From positions 1 to 60,072 of the forward strand of contig JAKLDS010000008.1 of the NCBI GenBank assembly GCA_022703375.1: DNA of 60,072 bases, read 5' to 3'. This stretch comes from Deltaproteobacteria bacterium. GTDB taxonomy: Bacteria > Desulfobacterota > Syntrophia > Syntrophales > Smithellaceae. The position numbers and the translations under genes were made by a program. Position 1 is the stretch's first letter. Every line of letters begins with the position of its first letter. The notes beneath the pieces were generated by a model. The model saw only the letters and a list, made by a program, of their open reading frames with translations. It did no database searches and was not told the DNA's origin. Of the stretch, positions 17,422 through 24,929 are shown in pieces.

Positions 17422-18582
17422 ATGATTACGAGAATTGCAGAAAAAACGATACGAAAGCTGCTACGAGGATTTCCCATTGTAACATTAACGGGACCAAGGC
17501 AATCTGGAAAGACAACACTGGCCAAAGCAGTGTTCAAAAATAAACCATACACATCATTGGAAGAGCCGGATTTGCGTGAAGCCGCCAATAATGATCCGCG
17601 TTCATTTTTGGCGCGTTTTCCTGACGGTGCTGTGCTGGATGAAGTGCAGCGTTGTCCAAAAATCCTATCTTATCTGCAAACCCTTGTGGATGCCGATAGA
17701 CGTATGGGGCTTTATATTCTCACAGGTTCGCAGCAGTTCGGATTAATGTCCGGCGTAACTCAATCTCTTGCGGGACGAACTTCTTTTATGGAATTATTGC
17801 CTTTTGCTGTATCCGAATTAGCACAGGCCGGAATTCTTCCCGCTGATATTGACAATATGCTGCTGACCGGCTGCTATCCACCGATCTATGATCGGAAGCT
17901 GGAACCGGCGGCATGGTTAAGCGCTTATGTTACAGCGTATGTTGAACGCGATGTTAGACAAATGCTCAAGATTCATGAACTGGAAACCTTCCAGCGTTTC
18001 GTGCGACTTTGTGCAGGGCGCACGGGACAATTGCTCAATCTTTCATCGCTGGCGACTGAATGCGGTATAACTCATAATACCGCCAAAGCATGGATATCAG
18101 TGATGGAGGCAAGTTATCTCATATTTCTTTTACGACCGCACTCGGCAAATTTCAATAAAAGATTAGTCAAAATGCCCAAGCTATATTTCTATGATACTGG
18201 TCTCGCGGCTTGGCTTTTGGGTATCAGAACAAAGGAACAGATGGTAACGCATCCATTGCGAGGCAATCTCTTTGAGACCTTTATCATTGCAGAGCTGATA
18301 AAAACAAAACTAAACAAGGGTGAGAAACCGTCCTTCTATTTTTGGCGCGACAGCAACGGTAATGAAGTTGATCTGATTATCGAGCAGAATACAAAATTGA
18401 TGCCTATTGAAATTAAATCCGGCCGTACCCTGACGCATGAATCCTTTACCGGATTGGAAAAGTGGCGCACTCTGGCTGGTGCAAAGGTCACTACTCCGGC
18501 ATTGATCTATGGCGGTGATGAATCATATTTGCAAAAGGGAATAAAAGTTATCGGCTGGAAAGATTGCGGCAAATTGCTTTAA
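17422..18582 (+). CDS. AAA ATPase with DUF4143-type C-terminus (1)
   Basis: A 386-aa P-loop ATPase. Walker A is GPRQSGKTT (24-32), Walker B AVLDEVQ (70-76), and the sensor region ILTGSQQFGLM is followed by the ESLAGR-like QSLAGRTSF. The C-terminal half has a winged-helix segment (LATECGITHNTAKAWISVMEASYLI, read in two parts) and a PD-(D/E)XK-like core, KLYFYDTGL...GNEVDLIIEQ...PIEIKSG. This family is abundant in accessory regions and its cellular role is unsettled. AGGAAG lies 5 nt before the ATG. The RhuM-Fic gene follows after 15 nt, suggesting an operon. Confidence 0.88.
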   Translation: MITRIAEKTIRKLLRGFPIVTLTGPRQSGKTTLAKAVFKNKPYTSLEEPDLREAANNDPRSFLARFPDGAVLDEVQRCPKILSYLQTLVDADRRMGLYILTGSQQFGLMSGVTQSLAGRTSFMELLPFAVSELAQAGILPADIDNMLLTGCYPPIYDRKLEPAAWLSAYVTAYVERDVRQMLKIHELETFQRFVRLCAGRTGQLLNLSSLATECGITHNTAKAWISVMEASYLIFLLRPHSANFNKRLVKMPKLYFYDTGLAAWLLGIRTKEQMVTHPLRGNLFETFIIAELIKTKLNKGEKPSFYFWRDSNGNEVDLIIEQNTKLMPIEIKSGRTLTHESFTGLEKWRTLAGAKVTTPALIYGGDESYLQKGIKVIGWKDCGKLL

Positions 18583-18597
18583 GTAAAAGGGATAAAA

Positions 18598-19593
18598 ATG
18601 TCAATTAAAAAAGATATTACAACGCAAGATGCAAAAGGCCAGGTGGTTTTATACAAAAACCGGTTGGAAGTTCGCTTAGAACAGAATACTGTTTGGTTGA
18701 CACAAAAACAAATGTCCGAACTTTTTCAGAAAGATGTGCGAACGATTAACGAGCATATAAAAAACATATTTGCTGAAGAAGAGCTTGTATCGAAATCAGT
18801 TATCCGGAATTTCCGGATAACTGCCGCAGACGGGAAAAGCTACGACACGGCGCATTATAACCTTGACGTAATTATTTCCGTTGGTTACAGAGTTAAATCA
18901 TTGCGTGGCACGCAATTCCGCATCTGGGCGACAAATGTTTTACGCAAACATCTGGTCGAAGGATACACCATCAATGAAAAGAGGCTAAAAGCGCAGCAAA
19001 GCAAAATTCAAGATTTGCAGGAAGCAGTTCGCTTATTAGGCAATATCGCGCTACTGGATGATGTGGCGGATGAGGCAAAGGGCATTGTGCAAATCATATC
19101 CGAATACTCAAGGGCACTGAATATTCTTGACGACTTCGATCACCAGCGCCTTGCTACACCCAAAGGCACAAAACAAACAAAATATGCGCTGGATTATACC
19201 GAAGCCAGAAATATTATTGATCAGATGAAAATCAAGTTTAAAGAATCTTCTCTGGTTGGGCAAGAAAAAGACAAAAGTTTTCAGGGTTCCATCGGAGCAA
19301 TTTACCAGACTTTCGGGGGCAGAGATGTTTACCCCACGGTGGAAGAGAAAGCCGCGCACCTGTTATATTTCGTAACAAAGAACCACAGTTTTGTTGACGG
19401 CAACAAACGTATTGCCGCCGCGCTTTTTGTCTGCTTTCTGCAAGGTAACAAAATTTTATTAAACAAAAAAGGCAATAAGCGCATTGATGATAATGCACTG
19501 GTTGCTCTCACGTTGATGATTGCCGCAAGTAAGCCGTCTGAAAAAGATATAATGATAAAAGTTATCTTGAATTTAATGAATGAAAAGAAGTGA
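18598..19593 (+). CDS. RhuM-Fic/Doc fusion protein
   Basis: A 331-aa two-domain protein. Residues ~15-140 match the RhuM 'virulence protein' domain (VWLTQKQMSELFQKDVRTINEHIKNIF, read in pieces, then YNLDVIISVGYRVKSLRGTQFRIWA). Residues ~190-331 form a Fic/Doc domain with the catalytic loop HSFVDGNKR at 263-271. Fic/Doc enzymes transfer AMP, phosphate or other groups to proteins. The active-site histidine is present. A Shine-Dalgarno AAGGGAT precedes the ATG, and the gene follows AAA ATPase 1 by 15 nt. Target and partner are unknown. Confidence 0.88.
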   Translation: MSIKKDITTQDAKGQVVLYKNRLEVRLEQNTVWLTQKQMSELFQKDVRTINEHIKNIFAEEELVSKSVIRNFRITAADGKSYDTAHYNLDVIISVGYRVKSLRGTQFRIWATNVLRKHLVEGYTINEKRLKAQQSKIQDLQEAVRLLGNIALLDDVADEAKGIVQIISEYSRALNILDDFDHQRLATPKGTKQTKYALDYTEARNIIDQMKIKFKESSLVGQEKDKSFQGSIGAIYQTFGGRDVYPTVEEKAAHLLYFVTKNHSFVDGNKRIAAALFVCFLQGNKILLNKKGNKRIDDNALVALTLMIAASKPSEKDIMIKVILNLMNEKK

Positions 19594-19769
19594 TACAGGG
19601 ATGTGAAAATATGGCGCTGTTCTTCATATAGAAGTGGATTGATATTTTGAGGTACGTCCCCTATTCCTCTCCCTAGTCCTCTCCTAATGGAAACAAGAAA
19701 CATATATTCCAACATCCCCTCGGCGCCTCTAATAACTTTTGGCCTCGTTTTCATTATATTTATCTGTCC

Positions 19770-19798
19770 TTGACACTAAGACATATTTTCCCTATATT
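19770..19798 (+). promoter_or_regulatory. sigma70-type promoter, apparently leaderless
   Basis: TTGACA (19770-19775), exactly 17 nt, TATATT (19793-19798), then 6 nt to the ATG at 19805. Transcription would start at or next to the A of ATG, and no Shine-Dalgarno is present. Confidence 0.7.
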
Positions 19799-19804
19799 CC
19801 GTTC

Positions 19805-20113
19805 ATGCAAACACAACCTTTTCAGGCTAAAATATTTGGGGCGGATGAATTATTAACTATTAAAGAAGCCAGCGATTGGGCATCGGCACACTTGGGTAAA
19901 AATGTTACCCAGTCAAATATCTCCTACCTCATCCAATATGGTCGTATCAAAAAAATAGGTGAAAATGGCTTTACGCAAATTATTAAACAAGAACTTATTG
20001 ACTATTACAAAAGCTATAATGGTCATAGAGAAGTTTCATGGAAAGACCAACTTGGCGAGGATTTAAATTGGGCTTTATCTTTTGACCAATACAAGGAAGC
20101 GGAAACAACTTAA
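19805..20113 (+). pseudogene. DNA methyltransferase, N-terminal remnant
   Basis: A 102-aa open frame that matches the first part of a type II site-specific (N4/N6-type) DNA methyltransferase, with LGKNVTQSNISYLIQYGRIKKIGENG, EVSWKDQLGEDLNWALSFD and YKEAETT. In intact relatives the next residues are the KHVHRLHPYKGKF block and then the SAM-binding and catalytic motifs. Here a TAA follows ETT at once, and the downstream DNA does not continue the homology in any frame. The catalytic domain therefore appears deleted. The ATG at 19805 fits the promoter; an ATG 22 codons upstream does not. The locus is AT-rich compared with neighbours. Confidence 0.7.
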
Positions 20114-20151
20114 CCCTTTGCGTATTTTTTACAACAATAGTGAGTCGTAAT

Positions 20152-20340
20152 ATGGTAAATTATCAGGACAATGAATTCGTTTTTGCAATATCTCTTGAAG
20201 ATTTACAAAGCGAAGCGATACAAAAAATTGGTAGAGAGCTTACAGATGATGAAGTTGAAATTGCTAAAAAAGGGTTAGAATATGGTTTGTTAACAGACAT
20301 TGATACTGTCTATAATGCCATCTTCGAGGAAATGATATAG
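20152..20340 (+). CDS. small acidic protein in the restriction locus, unknown
   Basis: A 62-aa protein with segments DLQSEAIQKIGRELTDDE and KKGLEYGLLTDIDTVYNAIFEE, a pattern of short helical proteins found near mobile or regulatory genes. I know no assigned function. A GTG four codons upstream (20140) is also possible. It ends 2 nt before the next start, so it is in an operon with the restriction genes. It could be a control or chaperone-like partner, but nothing in the sequence decides this. Confidence 0.6.
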   Translation: MVNYQDNEFVFAISLEDLQSEAIQKIGRELTDDEVEIAKKGLEYGLLTDIDTVYNAIFEEMI

Positions 20341-20341
20341 C

Positions 20342-21280
20342 GTGAACTTGTCAAATAAGAAAATAAGCCCTTCAGATTTGCTGGCTTCTCAATTCTTAGA
20401 AAAAGCAAAGGAATTTAACGCAAGCATTGAATTGATCAAAGTTCTCAAATCCCGAACATATCGTATCGGCGAAAGTCACATTTTAGTGCGTGCTTCATCT
20501 GAAGGTAACAGAAGATATTTTTTTGGCATAAATTATATTACAGTTGAAGAAATTGCAAATCTTGATAATCCATTTATCGCTTTTATATGTGGATCAGTAG
20601 AAAAAACAGTGATTATTCCAGCTAAAATATTTTTTAAGCATCTTCCCAATATAAGTCATGACAGAAACGGTGAATACAAAATCAATATTGATAATGATTT
20701 AAATATTGTATTGGCTGGAAGAAATAATAGAATTGATTGCAGCACATTCATTAATAATTGGAACTTACTTTTATCTCCACCAGTAATTCATGAAGAAGCA
20801 AAAAATACAGTTGAAGAAAGTCTTCATTCAATTTTGCAAGGTCGTTTGATTGAGATTGGCAATATTCGCGGATATCAAACTTATTGCCCAAACAAATCAA
20901 AAAAGTTTAATGAAAAAAAGTTGGACGAAATAACAACTTTGGAAATTTGTCCCCAACTGCAATTCTCTGATTACAACTTACTTAGACAGATTGATGTTTT
21001 ATGGTTCAGAAATCGCGGAAGTAATTTTATTCCAGAATATGCTTTTGAGGTCGAATTATCAACAGGCGTTTGGTCAGGAATCGGAAGAATGGCAACATTA
21101 ATGGATTATGAGAATGTCAGATTCTACATAATTTCCAATGATGCTAAGAAATACAAACAAGTCATCAACTCTTTTTCTGAATATGAAGAAAGATATAAGT
21201 TTGTTTCAAATGATTTAATTGGTGAACTTTATTCAGCTGAATTAAATTTAAAAGACCTGAGAATTGATATCGGTTTGTAA
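20342..21280 (+). CDS. restriction-endonuclease-like protein (PD-(D/E)XK type core)
   Basis: A 312-aa AT-rich gene starting with GTG. The C-terminal part contains LLRQIDVLWFRNRG followed by YAFEVELSTGVWSGIGRM, that is an acidic residue and an ExE pair spaced as in PD-(D/E)XK nucleases. The EVE-S-T-G signature occurs in proteins of restriction loci. The N-terminal half has no motif I recognise. It lies between the small protein and the TdeIII-like endonuclease with minimal gaps. It could be a second nuclease or specificity component of the broken R-M system. Confidence 0.6.
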   Translation: MNLSNKKISPSDLLASQFLEKAKEFNASIELIKVLKSRTYRIGESHILVRASSEGNRRYFFGINYITVEEIANLDNPFIAFICGSVEKTVIIPAKIFFKHLPNISHDRNGEYKINIDNDLNIVLAGRNNRIDCSTFINNWNLLLSPPVIHEEAKNTVEESLHSILQGRLIEIGNIRGYQTYCPNKSKKFNEKKLDEITTLEICPQLQFSDYNLLRQIDVLWFRNRGSNFIPEYAFEVELSTGVWSGIGRMATLMDYENVRFYIISNDAKKYKQVINSFSEYEERYKFVSNDLIGELYSAELNLKDLRIDIGL

Positions 21281-21290
21281 AACATCGTCC

Positions 21291-21977
21291 ATGCCATTCC
21301 TTGCTCGTTTAATCCAAGATAATGAAAAAATTGCCGCATATTCCTTTATCCATTCTGTTGCAACTACTTTAGGAATGTCAATATATGAAGATGTTTCAGT
21401 TATCTTGGCCAGAGGTGATGCAAAAGAATGCTTTAGAAATTACGGCGTAGGTGGAGTAGTATCAAAGGAGCAGAGCTCAATAATAAAGAAGATAGTTACT
21501 GAGTTGCGAAATGGTAATCGCAAAGCCAATATACAAATGGAAACAAATGAAATATTGAAAGTTTCTTCTGACGGGGGGAGATTCCAAAAATCAGGAAACA
21601 TTGCAGACTTTTATATGAATCGAGATGGAGTTGAGTATTACTTCGAGATTAAAACAGTAAAACCTAATATCGATGTTTTTGAGAAGAGTAAAACAAAATT
21701 GTTAGAATGGGTTGCAAGAAGACGTGCGCCAGTCAAAGTATTTCTTGCATTACCATATAATCCTTATCATCCTGAACCATACTCACGCTTTACAGAAACT
21801 GGAATGATGGATGCACCAAATGATTTTTTAGTTGGTGATCAATATTGGGACTTCGTTGGGGGGCAAAATACATTTCCTCAGTTACTCGAAGCATTTGATG
21901 AAGTTGGAAAAGAATACAAAGAGAAGTTGCAAGCAAAGTTCAAACAAATTGCCAAAGAAAGAATTAATTCATATTAG
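21291..21977 (+). CDS. TdeIII-family type II restriction endonuclease
   Basis: A 228-aa protein resembling TdeIII-type endonucleases, which cleave GGNCC in characterised members. The nuclease core is NIADFYMNRDGVEYYFEIKTVKPN, giving the D...ExK triad, followed by KSKTKLLEWVARR. The second half contains the family's FLALPYNPYHPEPYSRFT and FLVGDQYWDFVGG segments. A TTG at 21264 would extend it into the upstream gene; the ATG at 21291 is preferred. All catalytic residues appear present although the cognate methyltransferase upstream is truncated, so host protection must come from elsewhere or the enzyme is inactive. Confidence 0.78.
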   Translation: MPFLARLIQDNEKIAAYSFIHSVATTLGMSIYEDVSVILARGDAKECFRNYGVGGVVSKEQSSIIKKIVTELRNGNRKANIQMETNEILKVSSDGGRFQKSGNIADFYMNRDGVEYYFEIKTVKPNIDVFEKSKTKLLEWVARRRAPVKVFLALPYNPYHPEPYSRFTETGMMDAPNDFLVGDQYWDFVGGQNTFPQLLEAFDEVGKEYKEKLQAKFKQIAKERINSY

Positions 21978-22076
21978 AGCTATTTCGAAGTCATCACGCA
22001 GGCTAATTCGGGAGACATAACACCTATTTCAAAACCTTAAGTATTAAAAAGCGTTAATAGCAGCCAAATTTTTATT

Positions 22077-22119
22077 AAATTAACGAATAATTGACAAAAT
22101 ATCGTTAATTTGCTATGGT
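22077..22119 (+). promoter_or_regulatory. promoter with 10-bp inverted repeat before fic
   Basis: AAATTAACGA (22077-22086) and TCGTTAATTT (22102-22111) are perfect 10-bp arms that bracket TTGACA (22091-22096). TATGGT (22114-22119) follows at a 17-nt spacing. A repressor bound here would cover the -35 and spacer. The ATG at 22127 is 7 nt past the -10, so the mRNA is probably leaderless. Confidence 0.72.
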
Positions 22120-22126
22120 GCTGACC

Positions 22127-23002
22127 ATGGCTACAACAAATACAATTATAAATTCTATCAAAGATCTTAAGTCCCTATATGAGCAGTTGCGTAAAGGCAA
22201 AGCGTCGCTGCTGAAGCTGATTGATGAATCCGAGCTTTCGGAAAGCGTTTTCAATTCCAATGCCATTGAAAATTCCACGCTGACGCTTAAAGAGACCGAA
22301 CGCATTTTGCTGGAGCAGGAAATATCCCGCAATGTGACGGTGCGAGAAGTGTTTGAGGCAAAGAATCTTGCGCGAGTGCTGGAGTATATTCGAAGTAAGC
22401 CGAACGAACCGGAGCTTTCCACGGAGATTATTCTTCTTCTCCACAAAATGCTTATGGGAAATATCAATGATGTTATTGCCGGACGTTTCCGTAAAAAGGG
22501 TGAGTATGTGCGAGTGGGCACGCATATTGCGCCGGCGCCCGAGCATGTGGAAAGAATGATGGAAGAAATTATTTTGGATTATTCCGCCGATCACTCCTCT
22601 TACTTTATCGACAAGATTGCCAAGTTCCATCTGGATTTTGAAACTATTCATCCGTTTTGCGACGGCAACGGCAGAATGGGACGCGTGATCATTAATTATC
22701 AACTCGAAAGATTTGGGTTCCCCAATGTCATTATTCGCGACAAAGAGAAACGAATTTATTATGAGGCTTTCCGCGAATACAAGGATCACAAAAAGACAAA
22801 GGACATGGAGAAGATTATTTCTCTGGCTTTGACGGAATCAATGCATAAAAGAATTGCCTACCTGCGCGGCGACAAAATAACTTCGCTTGCTGATTTTGCC
22901 AGGGTTCATAAACAATCGATTAACGCTTTGCTTAACGCCGCCCGCAGGCAGACCATCCCCGCTTTTCGGGAAAAAGGTGTTTGGAAAATCGGGAAGTATT
23001 AA
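22127..23002 (+). CDS. Fic family protein, class II
   Basis: A 291-aa Fic protein. The catalytic loop HPFCDGNGRMGR lies at residues 175-186, and the inhibitory helix motif SNAIEN (S-x3-E-N) at 44-49 places it in the self-inhibited class II group. The C-terminal ~60 residues resemble a small winged helix (SLADFARVHKQSINALLNAARR), which could bind the operator upstream. Fic enzymes usually AMPylate protein hydroxyls. An ATG at 22115 overlaps the -10 box and cannot be used if that promoter is right, hence the start at 22127. There is no Shine-Dalgarno. Confidence 0.9.
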   Translation: MATTNTIINSIKDLKSLYEQLRKGKASLLKLIDESELSESVFNSNAIENSTLTLKETERILLEQEISRNVTVREVFEAKNLARVLEYIRSKPNEPELSTEIILLLHKMLMGNINDVIAGRFRKKGEYVRVGTHIAPAPEHVERMMEEIILDYSADHSSYFIDKIAKFHLDFETIHPFCDGNGRMGRVIINYQLERFGFPNVIIRDKEKRIYYEAFREYKDHKKTKDMEKIISLALTESMHKRIAYLRGDKITSLADFARVHKQSINALLNAARRQTIPAFREKGVWKIGKY

Positions 23003-23016
23003 GATGTGAAATCAGT

Positions 23017-23046
23017 GGAAATAATCGGGACGGGTACAATTAATAG
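23017..23046. repeat. 30-bp repeat, copy 1
   Basis: A 30-bp sequence ending GACGGGTACAATTAATAG recurs at 24661-24690 with one mismatch. The GGGGACGGGTACA type of sequence is common near REP-associated transposase (RAYT) elements, but no such gene is visible here. Confidence 0.7.
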
Positions 23047-23047
23047 T

Positions 23048-23233
23048 ATGTCAAAATTAGATGATCAGATTCTAGTATTTAATAAGTATCTTGAAGAACG
23101 TATCCAAAGAAAATACAATGAAATGAATATGCCTGACACTGATGATCGCAGCAAAGATCTTCTTGAGACTGAGATTGCTGAGGCCGAAGTTATATTTAAT
23201 TACTTCAAAAAAATATTTTACGATGAATCATGA
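23048..23233 (+). CDS. small helical protein, unknown
   Basis: A 61-aa strongly charged, probably coiled protein (NKYLEERIQRKYNEMN, LLETEIAEAEVIFNYFKKIF). It begins directly after the 30-bp repeat, with no obvious Shine-Dalgarno. A start 14 codons upstream would translate the repeat and is unlikely. I recognise no family. It might belong to the fic operon or be a chance frame; codon quality and helix pattern favour a real gene slightly. Confidence 0.4.
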   Translation: MSKLDDQILVFNKYLEERIQRKYNEMNMPDTDDRSKDLLETEIAEAEVIFNYFKKIFYDES

Positions 23234-23450
23234 TTGGAAAATAATCAGTTAAATTCCATAAATTCCAGGAACAATATTTAATTCGAAAAACAAGGAACAT
23301 TCCGGCGTCACGTCTTGAAGTAACATTATACCCAAAGGTTGCTTCTGAAAAAAAGTAACAGTCACATCAACGCATCAAGAGATTAATTCTTCGTTTCGCT
23401 CCTCATAAATAAGCAGAATCCAGTAATCACAGTTCCGAAAATTGCGATGC

Positions 23451-23509
23451 GACTATTATGCAACGCATTGCATAATAGTCTTGACTTTTGTGCAAAGCCC
23501 TGATAAATA
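23451..23509 (+). promoter_or_regulatory. 30-bp perfect palindrome plus leaderless promoter
   Basis: GACTATTATGCAA (23451-23463) and TTGCATAATAGTC (23468-23480) are perfect 13-bp arms around CGCA. Right after it comes TTGACT (23481-23486), 17 nt and TAAATA (23504-23509), with the ATG 7 nt later. A further AATAGTC half-site overlaps the -10. This is the strongest operator-like sequence in the window. Confidence 0.78.
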
Positions 23510-23516
23510 GTCAACC

Positions 23517-24644
23517 ATGAAACGCTACCTTTATGACCAGATAAAAAAAGATTTACAGAAGAAAATGGTTATTTTGACGGGGCCGCGGCAGGTCGGTAAA
23601 ACGTGGATTGCCAAAGCAATAATGCCCGAATTCAAATCACCTCAGTATCTTAACTATGATAATATCGCCGACGCGGCAATCATTAATAATCAGTCATGGC
23701 CTGTCAAAAGCGACCTGCTCATTTTTGATGAAATACACAAGAAACCTCTTTGGAAAAAATTCATCAAAGGCGTCTTTGATACCCGTGCCAAAAATCAAGC
23801 CATCCTGGTTACAGGAAGCGCAAGGCTAGATACATTCCGGCAATCCGGCGAGTCGCTGGCCGGCCGTTATTTCCCCCTGCGGCTAAATCCAATTTCCGTG
23901 CGTGAACTAAAAGACACTGCTGAGCCGGAGGAAGCGCTGGCGCTACTCAATAAACTTGGTGGTTTCCCTGAGCCTTTTCTATCCGGTTCGGAAGCGGACG
24001 CGGCTCGCTGGCGCAATCAATACTATACAGATTTGATTCGGGAGGATATTCTGGAATTCGGCAGGCTGCAGGAGGTGCGTGCCATGCGGTTATTGCTGGA
24101 GCTGTTGCGCTCCCGCGTCGGTTCTCCCCTTTCTTACACATCAATTGCACAGGATTTGCAAATTGCGCCCAATACGGTGCGTCGGTATATTGATATTCTG
24201 GAAAGCCTTTGCATCGTTTTTACCGTGCGCCCCTTTCATGCCAATGTGGCCAGGGCGCTTTTGAAAGAACCAAAACTTTATTTTTATGACAGCGGTTTTG
24301 TTCAGGGTGGTGAAGGAATCCAGCTGGAAAATACCTGTGCGGTCTGCCTTTTGAAACATGTTCAATATTTGCAGGATATTGCCGGCGAGATTGTTGAACT
24401 TAATTATATTAAAACAAAGGAAGGCAAGGAAGTTGACTTTTCTCTCAGTAAAAAAGGAAAGGCGACGCATCTCATCGAAGTCAAGGCATCTGATGATTCA
24501 CCATCGCCATCTCTGATCGCGCTGGCCAAAAAGTTACCGGAAGCATCTGCCCTGCAACTGGTTCAGAATCTAAGGCACGATCAGCAAAAAGACGATATTG
24601 CGATTGTCAGCGCCGGCCAATGGCTTGCCCAATTGTCTGCCTGA
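23517..24644 (+). CDS. AAA ATPase with DUF4143-type C-terminus (2)
   Basis: A 375-aa ATPase with Walker A GPRQVGKTW (22-30), Walker B LLIFDEIHK (67-75) and sensor VTGSARLDTFRQSGESLAGR. The C-terminal half contains a winged-helix block (SIAQDLQIAPNTVRRYIDIL) and a nuclease-like core ending KEVDFSLSKK...HLIEVKAS. It is transcribed alone from a promoter that leaves no room for a leader. It is preceded by a 26-nt-arm palindrome whose TTATGC/GCATAA centre resembles that in front of ATPase 1, and it faces ATPase 3 tail to tail. Confidence 0.88.
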   Translation: MKRYLYDQIKKDLQKKMVILTGPRQVGKTWIAKAIMPEFKSPQYLNYDNIADAAIINNQSWPVKSDLLIFDEIHKKPLWKKFIKGVFDTRAKNQAILVTGSARLDTFRQSGESLAGRYFPLRLNPISVRELKDTAEPEEALALLNKLGGFPEPFLSGSEADAARWRNQYYTDLIREDILEFGRLQEVRAMRLLLELLRSRVGSPLSYTSIAQDLQIAPNTVRRYIDILESLCIVFTVRPFHANVARALLKEPKLYFYDSGFVQGGEGIQLENTCAVCLLKHVQYLQDIAGEIVELNYIKTKEGKEVDFSLSKKGKATHLIEVKASDDSPSPSLIALAKKLPEASALQLVQNLRHDQQKDDIAIVSAGQWLAQLSA

Positions 24645-24660
24645 TATTTGTGAGCCGCGG

Positions 24661-24690
24661 GGAAATAATGGGGACGGGTACAATTAATAG
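24661..24690. repeat. 30-bp repeat, copy 2
   Basis: Matches 23017-23046 at 29 of 30 positions (centre GACGGGTACAATTAATAG). It lies shortly after the stop of AAA ATPase 2, so the two copies bracket that gene and the small protein before it. Confidence 0.7.
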
Positions 24691-24860
24691 GGTCAAGAAA
24701 CGTGGTCGCAGCTTTACTCTTGACAATTGCCACTGATAAACCACAGAAACCTCACCAGTTCCGGCTTGCAGCAAAATAAAGATTTCTGGATTCACCCTAA
24801 ATAACCTGAAGGTCACGAGAGGTCACGAGCAGGAATAACAAAGTAAAAACAAGATTGCCA

Positions 24861-24880
24861 CCCCGGATCGGAGTCCGGGG
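24861..24880. repeat. REP-like hairpin CCCCGGA/TCCGGGG
   Basis: Seven-base perfect arms with a 6-nt loop, followed by CAGGCTTGCTGGGG...CCCCGCAATGACAAAC. This is a common proteobacterial intergenic repeat type. It lies between convergent ATPase genes 2 and 3. Confidence 0.55.
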
Positions 24881-24929
24881 CAGGCTTGCTGGGGCGCTCC
24901 CCGCAATGACAAACAAGGCTCAATCAACC

